From positions 806,001-870,000 of the forward strand of contig WUJK01000007.1 in assembly GCA_011317545.1 (NCBI GenBank): a stretch of 64,000 bases of DNA, read 5' to 3'. A program made the position numbers and the translations under genes. Below, piece after piece: positions 55,929 to 64,000 of the stretch. Position 1 is the first letter of the stretch. Each line of letters starts with the position of its first letter. Under the pieces are notes generated by a model, which saw only the letters and a program-made list of their open reading frames with translations, was not told the DNA's origin and did not search any database. This DNA is from Coniella vitis. Taxonomy: Eukaryota; Ascomycota; Sordariomycetes; Diaporthales; Schizoparmaceae.

Positions 55929-56603
55929 GAAGAAGAAGCAGAACAACAACAAAAACATCAAGTCAAGGCAAACATTGCCATCGGCAAGCTGCACAACCCC
56001 AATGGCATTGGCCACGGACGGACCGACGACGAGATTCTCATCGCGAGTGCCTTGGGCGGGGTCCTGTGGTTGGGATCTTTGTCTCATCCTTCTTCTCTTG
56101 CTTCTTCTTCTTCTTCTTCTTCTTCTTCTTCCGATGACAACGAGGCCCACTCGTCATCCGCCACCGAACCAACCATCCACCTCAACGGCACTGTCGACTT
56201 CGCCTCCGCGGTCGACAACCCCAGCTGGTACCAGGACCCGTACGTCTCCGATAACAACAACAACAACGACGACGCAAGCGGCTTCGTCCTCGCAGGCGTC
56301 AAACGCGGCATCAACCTCGGCACCACGGCGAACGACCCCCACGGCCGCGAGGGCGTCATGGTCTGGCACGTCAAGCCCGACGCCGAGCTCCCCGCCGAGA
56401 AGTGGGAAAAGAAGCTGTTGTGGGAAGACAACGGCCGGTTGATTCGGAATGCCGCCACGGCCGTGCTGGTGGGCATTGATCCTGCCAAGGAAACGACGAC
56501 GACGAGTGGTGGCGTCGGTAAGGCGGGAGGGGGAAAGAAGGCGTGGTTGTATGTGACGGGGTTCTCGTCGCAGAACACGGTTGCTGTCAAGGTTGATTTG
56601 TGA
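54579..56603 (+). CDS. Paraoxonase/arylesterase-type beta-propeller hydrolase
   Basis: Two exons, 54579-54938 and 55410-56603 (phase 0), give 517 residues. A hydrophobic N-terminus (about residues 3-20) looks like a signal anchor or signal peptide. The six-bladed paraoxonase signature is visible: HCED (Glu69, Asp70), PNDVYGV (Asn234) with YVTNDRWY, PNGIGH (Asn318), and AVDNPSW (Asp389, Asn390). These correspond by position to the two-calcium-site residues of the family. Members hydrolyse aryl esters, organophosphates or lactones at a calcium centre; the fungal substrate is unknown. Odd: low-complexity inserts interrupt the blades, including an Asn/Lys run, ten Gln at about residue 284, ten or more Ser at about 351, and an Asn run. 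They are encoded by CAG, TCT and AAC repeats. The intron is inflated by an ACTC array. Confidence 0.85.
55257..55392. repeat. (ACTC)n array inside the propeller-gene intron
   Basis: About 34 tetramers, mixed ACTC and ACCC. It makes up more than a quarter of the 471-bp intron, directly before the CAG acceptor at 55407-55409. Confidence 0.95.
55897..55928 (+). repeat. In-frame CAG tract (Gln10)
   Basis: Nine perfect CAG codons plus CAA inside exon 2, bounded by Glu codons. Confidence 0.9.
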
Positions 56604-57290
56604 GAGAGTAGAGAGAGGTGGTGGTGGTGGTTCAAGTGTGGTTCGTCTCAGCTTGGAAGTCTGTTGTGCGACTGAGTTACATATGAGATGAGATGAGAGA
56701 TGAGAAAAGGGTCTCCAGGATAGGGTCAGTTTTTCTTTTGCTTTCAACATATGACATGACCTTTATGACTTGATGGAAATGGAATGATATGAGAGCAGAG
56801 TCTTTTATGGCGTCCTGGCTTGGAAGCTTTCAAGACAATATCAGTTTGGCGTATAGTATCCAAACGGAGCAGAAGAAATAAGAAAATTTCACGCTCATAC
56901 TGGACAGTGAATGTGATGATATTTACACCCCAACCAGGAACAATGGCGTCAAGGCGTACAGCATCGTCAGCGGCGGCACAACGCCGCAAAGAATCACCGA
57001 CGTCTCAGCCAGCGACAGCCCGACGGTTAAAAGCCAACCAGTCAAGTCTGTAGATTGCGCATGTCATTTCGCTGAGATTCTAACCGTTGAGCATGATAAT
57101 TCGAACAATGAGATCTATCTTGTTTGAAACCCTGGGACATTCGATATCGTGGTAATACAAGTACCCGTACTGCTCAGCTCAAAACCAAGAAAAAAAAGAG
57201 CCCAGCACTGATCCCACGCAAAAACCGAACGCCAGTCCGTAAACCCTGCGAGTAGATAGGAAAATCCTCGCTTTGTTTGCCCACGAGCCT
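56604..57290. other. Convergent intergenic region
   Basis: 3' flanks of the propeller gene (plus) and the Ubc6 gene (minus). No gene seen. A (GGT)n tract lies just after the propeller stop. Confidence 0.5.
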
Positions 57291-58180
57291 TCAGATACCA
57301 TCACCCAGGAGCCGCGCTATCAGAACGTAAACAAAGACAGCGCCTCCAAATATGAGCAGTTTATGGTTCGACATCCACCCTCGCCCCGCTTCCCGCTGCT
57401 GCACGACCGCATCGACAACAGCCTGTGCCTGGTGGCCGCTCCCACTAATCCCAGTGCCGAGCTGGGGTCCGCAAGACGATCCGGCAGCAACCGGCCGGTG
57501 ACCGGTGGCTACGTCGACGCTGTTCTCGCGGATCCACTTCCAGTTTTCGGCGTCCTCGTCGGGCCACTCGGCTCGAAACTTCTTGCCGCCGTCGCCAGCC
57601 TTGATGTTTCCCTTTTGCGCCACCCGTGCACTGTCGTGCGAGCCACCGCCCGTCGAGTTCCACCAGCGCGACCGGGCTGCGAGCATCTTGCGCTCCTCGT
57701 TGCTGGCGGATATGGATCCCGTGGTGATCTCGTTCGACGTCATGAACGACAACAGGCCGGTGAGGATGGTGGAGACGCTCCATGCCGGGTTGAAGGATCG
57801 AGGGTGGAAGTCGGAGATTGTGAGGCAGAGGCGCGACGAGGGCTGGAAGCGGCCTGAGGGGGTGTGCATGCGGATTGCTGGCGGCTTGAAGGGGTAGTCG
57901 GGTGGAAAAGTGAGGGTTCCCCAATACTGGCCGTTGTGGTAGGGCGTGTCGGGAGGGCCGGTCAGGATGTAATGCCATCTGCGTTGGGGGCGATACCCGT
58001 CAGTCTCTTGGAGGACGGCTGAAGGAGCAAACACACGACACGGGCAGGCAGACAGACAGACAGACAGACTTACTCTAGGATGTTCGAGTCGCATGGGTGG
58101 GCGACAATGTATGGGGTCGGATCTTTCTGGATGGCCTGGTATTCTCGCGTCAAGCGCTTGTGCGCTGCCTTGGTGGCCAT
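57291..58180 (-). CDS. ubc6: Ubiquitin-conjugating enzyme E2, Ubc6 homologue
   Basis: Two exons, 58180-58074 and 57978-57291, joined over a 94-bp intron with GTAAGT donor and CAG acceptor, give 264 residues. The join gives ILE|WHYILTGPP, the family's opening. The catalytic Cys is Cys87 in RLCLTISDFHP, the position known for yeast Ubc6. The C-terminal 20 or so residues (LLIFGGAVFVYVLIARLLG) form the single tail anchor expected of this subfamily. The family transfers ubiquitin to ER-membrane and lumenal misfolded proteins in ER-associated degradation, with the catalytic domain in the cytosol. The span between about residues 130 and 230 is the usual variable linker. It is head to head with Sam50 with 742 bp between start codons. 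A (GACA)n tract lies in the intron. Confidence 0.95.
58043..58070. repeat. (CAGA)n tract in the Ubc6 intron
   Basis: Five to six CAGA units just inside the donor of the intron (minus strand). Confidence 0.85.
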
Positions 58181-58922
58181 GGCTGCTTGGTCTATGCGGA
58201 TGGACACGGCCTGATGGAATGTTGGACAGGGCCCTGTCTCTGCGGAAGAAAGGGGAGCAAGACGGCAGCGCCGGCGTCAGGAACGGCGTCCGTCGAGCAC
58301 AATGCAGGGAATGGATGCGAGATTAAGAATTATCAGCTGGCTCAGGAGTGACTGACTGGCTGGGTGGGGAGAGAAAGAGAAGGTTGGTCGTGATGGCGGA
58401 TTGGCGTGGTGGTTGAAGCAAAGGAAGAGAGAGGTTGTTTGAGAAGGAGAGAATCGAATGGTGACGGAATGCGAGTTTCTGGGGGAGCGCGCGAGTCGAT
58501 AGCGGATCAAGCACCAGTGGGGTCCGCCAACTGTCCCCTGGAAGCACAGTTGATGCACTCCCCCAGTGGCAACGCACCCGCTGCAGATGGCTCAAGTTCG
58601 GGCCAACCCGCCATTTCTGAAGCACTGGCCAGACACTGGCATCTGCATAACAGCTTATCAGTGACCCCTGAAGAACCGCCTACCATGGCAGTATGACAGT
58701 GCACAGTTTAGCGCACATGCGCTATAAATAAGCTCTACACGAGGACTCCAGGTCGGTACAGGAGACTTTGACTCTCCCCGCGCACCGAGCGCCCTGCACG
58801 TCACTGAAAACTAAAAGTAGTTAGGTACCTACTGTACATTGGGCCGAGTACTCGAACTTGCACAAAACACCATCACCAACCTTTCCGCCCTTTGCCTCTA
58901 GTCTCGACGCAGTCCAGCAGCC
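58181..58922. promoter_or_regulatory. Divergent promoter of Ubc6 and Sam50
   Basis: 742 bp lie between the two start codons, so both promoters must be here or overlap. A TAGGTACCTA palindrome sits at about 58823-58832, nearer the Sam50 start. No clear TATA box stands out. Shared regulation is possible but inferred. Confidence 0.55.
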
Positions 58923-60736
58923 ATGGCTTCCACGTCAAGCTCGGCTGGCTTGTCGGTGAGTCTGCCCATCCTATCTCTTCCCCCCCCCCCCCCAGTCCAT
59001 GCACTGAACGGCTGATTGCTAATCGATCATCTCCTCAAGGCCATCGACAACCTGCAAAAACTCGAGGCCGACGCTGCGCTGCTACGCCAGCAAGCCCAGA
59101 ACATGACCGACGTCGAGCTCGCACAGCAGCAACAGGCCCTGCAAAGAAGACTCATACTGGTCAGCCAACCCAAGAGCCCGCACGCGGCCTTGCCCTTGCG
59201 CTCATCGCGAAAAGGGACTGAACACGTGTGACACAGTTGAACGACCACCTGCAACGACCAGCCACGATCCACTCCATCGAGGTCCACGGCGCGAAAAACA
59301 CCCGCAGGGGCTTTCTCGACCCTCTCTTTGCCCCTCTCGTCGACCCCAAGCGCAATGCGGACACGACTCTGGGCGAGGTCCTCGCTGGGATCCAAGAGGT
59401 GACGGACAAGCTGGCACGATTTGGTAGGCTCTCTTCTGTTCCGCAATGAGGAGAATGGCACAATCCTGAATTCCACACCACAGAGATCTTCCACCCAGAG
59501 CCCTCCGTCTTCCTCTCCGACGCCCGCCAATCCAACCCCCTCGCCGCAGGAACCGACCTGGACGTCTCGATCCGCGTCGCCGAAAAGTCCCGCTTCCTCC
59601 TCAAAACCGGCACCGAACTCGGCAACACCGAGGGCTCGGGCTACATCAACCTGCTCTGGCGCAACATGTTTGGCGGCGCGGAGCAGCTCTCCGTCAACAC
59701 TTCGGCAGGAACCCGCACCCGCTCCGCTTACACAGCCTCGCTCTCTGCGCCCCTGCAGGGCAATCCCGACGTGCGCGTTTCGCTCGAGGCCCAGTCAGCC
59801 GACATGCAGAAATCCTGGGCCAGCCACGAAGAAGTCTCCAAGGGCGCCACGCTGCGCACAGCGTGGTTATCTCCGCAGACCCGCGATTTACACAATCTCG
59901 CCTACTCGAGCACATGGCGGCAGATTACAGGCCTCAGTGCCGCTGCCTCGCCCACGGTGCGCGCAGACGCAGGAGACAGCATGAAGAGCTCCCTCACTTA
60001 CACCTTTACCCGCGACCGCCGTGATAACCCCATGCTTCCGCAAAGCGGGTACCTCGTCAAGGCCATTACAGAACTAGCAGGCGTGGGGCCTTTGCGCGGC
60101 GATGTCGCATTCTCCAAATCCGAAGTCGAAGTCGCCGGCGCCGTGCCAATCTCACTGCCAAGCAGCAGCAATGTCTATTCGCCCTCTCGAGCATCCATAG
60201 GAGGTGGCCTCCGCTTCGGCATGCTGTGGCCCCTCGCCCTCGGCTGGTCCCCGAACGGCGAGGTAATACCCAGTCTCATCAACGACCGTTTCCAACTCGG
60301 CGGCCCAACCGACGTGCGCGGCTTCAAAATCGGCGGCCTAGGGCCCCGCGATGGCAACGATTCTGTCGGCGGAGACGTCTACGCAGCAGGAAGCCTCAAC
60401 ATGCTCCTCCCCTTACCACGCACCAGCGCCGACTCGCCCCTCCGCTTCCAGCTGTTCGCCAACGCAGGCCGCCTGCTTGCGCTCGAAAACCAGACGACAG
60501 CGCGGGAAAAGGAAAGCAAAGGGCTCGCCATGAGTCCCCGCGCAGTGAGGCGCGGCATGAGCAGGGCGTTGGGCGAGCTGGGCAACGGGCTGCCGAGTTG
60601 TTCGGCCGGCTTTGGGCTCGTGTACGCGGCGCAGGTGGCGAGGTTTGAGCTCAACTTTAGTCTGCCGCTTGTGTTGCGCAAGGGCGAACAGGGGAGGAAG
60701 GGCGTGTCGGTTGGCGTGGGCATTGATTTTATGTAA
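58923..60736 (+). CDS. sam50: Sam50/Tob55, mitochondrial outer-membrane beta-barrel assembly protein
   Basis: Four exons: 58923-58955, 59040-59159, 59237-59423 and 59484-60736, giving 530 residues with matching phases. Joins restore family sequence, for example LARF|EIFHPEP. Exon 2's donor is the weaker GTCAGC. Residues about 60-140 form the single POTRA-like domain; the rest is the beta-barrel. VRGF (391-394) is the conserved barrel-strand motif of the Omp85 family, and the last residues end in Phe-Met as outer-membrane barrels do. In the SAM complex it folds and inserts beta-barrel precursors, including Tom40 and porin. Length is within the fungal range. Intron 1 carries a 14-base C run that ends in a decoy CAG at 58994-58996. 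The gene pair with Ubc6 is divergent; the C2H2 gene is convergent. Confidence 0.95.
58980..58993. repeat. Poly(C) tract in Sam50 intron 1
   Basis: Fourteen C directly before an AG. The AG at 58995-58996 would open a frame that stops after a few codons (TCC ATG CAC TGA), so the true acceptor is the AAG at 59037-59039. Confidence 0.85.
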
Positions 60737-61368
60737 AGGAACAAGAGGGAGAAAAATGAAGGAAAAGGACAATTCGGGAGGGGAAAAGAGGGCGTAGGCG
60801 TCAGGAAAAGATTATTTGCATGTCAGCCGGGCAAGAAAGAAGGCAGACAGGCAGGCAGGCAGGGCTGACACGCAGGACAAGACCACGGCGAGGCGAGAGG
60901 AGATTTGCAGCACATATGTACATATACCCGCCACCATCACCACCAACACCACCATGAAATACCACACACCACATCAATAGTAAACTATGACGCTTACTAT
61001 CAGCAAGACAAGGCAGCAGTCTCACGTTGACAAGGATTGTCAAGCCGCGGTCTCGAATCACACATCGCCTTGGTTTCTCTGCCATCGCCACGTGCAACGT
61101 GCAATGCGACTGAGTGACTCAAAAAAACTTCCAAAGAAACGCCAAAACGACGCCCTGCCAATAGACGAATGGTGCGACGAAGGAAAGGGGGAAACCAACT
61201 CTATAGAAGGAAATAAAAGCAAGTGACCTGCCACCCCATTTCCCAACATTCAAAAGAACGCATCCAGACATGCGAGCTTTTCATATAACTCGTTAAACAG
61301 GGAGGAGGGGGGGGAACTGGAAGAAAGAAAACAAGATTCAAGAAAACCCTAGAAAAGGCACGTATTCG
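60737..61368. other. Convergent intergenic region
   Basis: 3' flanks of Sam50 (plus) and the C2H2 gene (minus). A (CAGG)n/(GACA) tract lies at about 60840-60862. No gene seen. Confidence 0.5.
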
Positions 61369-63127
61369 TCACATTGAAGAATCCGACCCACCATATAGCC
61401 CGTCCTCTTCATCATTCAGCTCCACTGGGCGCGTCCAGTCTCCCTGCATATCCAACTTGGGCGCCGCCGTGCCCTTCAAAAGATCCGCTGCGCTGCTATC
61501 CCAGAGCAACAACGCATCACCAACATCACCAGAACCCTGCGGTACTGCGGGGAGGTAGATGTGATCGAGGTTGCGCAGCAGCAGCAGCTCCTCCTCCTCG
61601 TTCCCTTGTCCTCTTCCTCCTCCTCCTCCTTCCACATCGCTGCCGGCGGTGGTGATGGTGGTGGGAGCAAATAGAGTCGTCCTGTCGTCGAGCGTGGGCG
61701 GGTTTGCGGCGCTCGGCACGTCGTAGACGTCAGACACGGTCCACGCGGCAATCTGCGACATGGTCGGTGTTCTCGACGGCGGGACGGACATATCGCCTGC
61801 CTCGGCGCGGTCGGGCGGCGCAAATCCCTCCAGGAGCCTGTTGGTCCTGCCCATGCCACCAACAGCTTCAGGGCCTTGGTCATCGGCAATGAAGCTGTGG
61901 TAATGGTCGTTGGGGTTGCTGTTCACGTTATACTCGTTGTTGTTATCATCTTCGAACTCGAGGGGGAATGTCGGGTAGGGCTCGTGCGAGCCGTTGCCTT
62001 CATAGTATTCGCGATGCCAGAAGACGTGCTCGTCGATATCTTGCTCTGACAGCGGCATTGGTGGTGGTGTTGGGGCGGCAAGCGTCTGCTGCGCAGGTGC
62101 CGTTGGAGCTTCTTCTGAATGGGCTTCAAGTGGTGCCCATTCATGATGGCCATTGTGCTGCTGTTGCTCTGAGATTGGTAAGAGGATTGGCGTCTCCAGG
62201 ATGCCAACTGTCGTTGGAAACTCGTCTAGAGTGCAATTATGAGTCGTTAGCAGCCGAGTCCTTACAAGAGACAGCCCCTTGGATATTCACCAGGAGGAGG
62301 AGAAGAAGAAGAAGAAGAAGAAAAAGAAGAAGAAGAAGAAGAAGAAGAAGAAGAAGATAGGGAAAAAGAAAAGAGAAAGGGAAAATGAGACCTAAAGAAA
62401 GAAAGAAGAGAAAATAATAATAGAAACAAGGAAAAAAAAGAAAGACAAATCTCACGAAACGTATCAGGCAACCGCTCACCAAACCCCACGGCCGAATAAA
62501 GCATCACCAACTTGGTCTCAGGATCTCGACGCCCCTTGGCCGCCTCCAAAGCCTCTTGCTGTGCCTCCGTCATGATATCGATTTCGTCCGCGCCCCTGGA
62601 ACGTGGTATGTTTCCCAGCTCCATCCTGCGCTCACAGACTTCGATATGCTCCCGCACCTTTCGTGCGGCAAGGCCGCGGGGGAGGAATGAGCAGCGGAAG
62701 TCGCAGTATAGACATATGAGTCGGGGTGCGTGGCATCTCCACAGATGTTCGCTGTTTGGGGTTTCAGTCAGTGCGTACCTTTTAACCAAACATCGCCAAA
62801 GCAAACCCTCATCATATAATACCTAGGAAACACAGCGAACAAACAGAAGCCACCACCAGGTGAATGAATGCATTATGATAGGTTAAGGGACACGTGTGAC
62901 TACCCCTCCCCCCTTCCTCCACCTTCAACACAACACAACACACACACACACACACACACAAAAAGAAAAAGGCTCACTTACGAGACTTTAGCAAGGTTCC
63001 ATGGCTTTTTGCTCTGGGATGGACAACATTCCCTATGGTGTTTGTACTTTACGGGATCCATTTTATAATGCGGACACACCACCCCATTCCCACGTTCGAT
63101 CGCAATCCTTACGAAACGGGGCTCCAT
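61369..63127 (-). CDS. Fungal C2H2-type zinc finger protein
   Basis: Three exons, 63127-62982, 62751-62456 and 62225-61369 with consistent phases, give 432 residues. The joins restore KVS|EHLWRCH and DTF|HEFP. The N-terminal fold reads CPHYKMDPVKYKHHRECC (Cys18, Cys34, Cys35), then EHLWRCH (His51, Cys55, His56), then CLYCDFRC (Cys62, Cys65, Cys69). It belongs to the ascomycete group that starts CP[HF]YK[MR]DP...H...C and has a -KEHLxRxH- helix, usually annotated as C2H2-type. The middle part is acidic with a helix, and the C-terminal half is disordered and Glu/Asp/Asn-rich. It probably binds nucleic acid in the nucleus; targets unknown. Both introns, 230 and 229 bp, carry CA and GAA arrays. 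It is convergent with Sam50. Confidence 0.85.
62289..62356. repeat. (GAA)n tract in C2H2 intron 2
   Basis: A long GAA/AAG purine tract on the plus strand, a pyrimidine tract on the coding strand, just before the exon 3 acceptor. Confidence 0.9.
62938..62960. repeat. (CA)n tract in C2H2 intron 1
   Basis: About eleven CA units near the exon 1 donor. Confidence 0.85.
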
Positions 63128-64000
63128 CTCTTGGTGTTGTTGTCAACACGCCCGGATAGAATGGGGCTCGGGTTTGTTTGTTGAAGTCCTTTTTCCGTTT
63201 GACGTGTGTTGATACCTGACGAGGGCTGTTCTCGCTCTGTTTACCGTCCGCCGTTGAGGGCTCTCCTCACCTACCCAAACCACCCCTCTCTTTTCCTTTT
63301 CCTCCCCCTTATGTCCTACTACTCTTTTTCCAGTTCGAAGAAGAGCAAGAAGACGACGGCGGCCTCCTAGGCCCTTCAAACACGACCTCAAAATTCGAGA
63401 GATACCCCCGTATACGTTTGCGACGGTCCGTCTGGGGCCAGAGGGCGTGACCCCCCGCGGCGACCAGACTGAAAGGGTCGCTGGTCGGCGAGGACTCGCG
63501 ATATTTCTTGATTTGGTACGTCGTGACGACAGGTGTGCTCGTCCAGCTTGCAAAGAGACGGCCGCGTGGAGAGCCCTGCTCGGCGGGGCCGGTGGTTACC
63601 GGAGGGGGAGGAAAACGCGGTTTCTGTTTGGATGGTCACCCAGGTCAGAGAGAGGCGAAGAAGGAATCTTCTGTGCTTTGTAATGTTGACGTAGAGTGGT
63701 AAGGAGAGCAGAGACAGCAGGGCGAAATATGGCGAATGAATACCTCCAAGGTGGGTTGCATGAATATTGCCTCGCTCGCAAAAACGAACTGATCACAAGA
63801 AATCCCAAAACGGACGTGCAGCGCCAAACGGCGGGCGAGAAGCGAGGACAACGGATTTGGGAGGATGACGATACAGTCGCCTCGACAAGACAAGCAAAAG
63901 GATACCGACAAGTGCTCACAACAAAAAGCGAGTCGAACAGAAATTGATTTCTCGAATCCACAACAACAGAGTATTGGATTCGAGTCGACCTCGTCTTGAA
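63128..64000. other. Right-edge region, no assigned gene
   Basis: It contains the C2H2 promoter and unassigned DNA. A plus-strand frame stays open for about 425 bp (63258-63683) and reads partly like protein (for example IPPYTFATVRLGPEGVTP); it is described as a finding and not called. Confidence 0.4.

Overview
The window looks like nuclear DNA of a filamentous ascomycete, most likely a Sordariomycete and perhaps Hypocreales. Genes carry short GT-AG introns (60-230 bp) with CTRAC-type branch sites. Coding regions are GC-rich and intergenic DNA is poorer and full of microsatellites. The recognisable proteins are fungal: a velvet regulator, a Zn2Cys6 factor, a fungal C2H2 protein, Ubc6 and Sam50. 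The order-level guess is inference; no taxon can be named from sequence alone.

Layout. 1-8.47 kb has no convincing gene, only homopolymer G tracts, microsatellites and one 40-codon ORF. 8.47-24.5 kb holds four minus-strand genes: a two-exon quinone oxidoreductase/trans-enoyl reductase-like enzyme, a DUF885 family protein with an HExxPGH motif, a 965-residue Ser-rich protein, and a Zn2Cys6 transcription factor whose zinc cluster is split by a long repeat-bearing intron. 24.5-42.9 kb is an 18.4-kb stretch with no convincing gene but many short palindromes, poly(A) tracts and satellites. It separates the transcription factor from a plus-strand VosA-like velvet regulator (42.9-44.3 kb).

From 46.8 kb the density rises. 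It holds a three-exon metallo-beta-lactamase fold hydrolase and a three-exon SAM methyltransferase (tail to tail), a four-TM MARVEL-like protein with telomere-type repeats in its leader, and a paraoxonase/arylesterase-type beta-propeller with simple-repeat expansions in exon and intron. Ubc6 and Sam50 follow as a head-to-head pair, then a three-exon C2H2 protein convergent with Sam50. The last 0.9 kb has no assigned gene.

The genes do not form an evident biosynthetic cluster. Ubc6 (ER-associated degradation) and Sam50 (outer-membrane beta-barrel assembly) are housekeeping; the two regulators beside the gene desert suggest developmental control. The most unusual signals are a dispersed 16-bp perfect palindrome (TACTATGTACATAGTA) and its half-sites, seen only between genes, and simple repeats that have invaded introns and coding exons. 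No transposase, integrase, CRISPR array, rRNA or tRNA was recognised. Intron boundaries were placed by reading splice signals and checking phase and protein continuity; they were not tested against transcripts.
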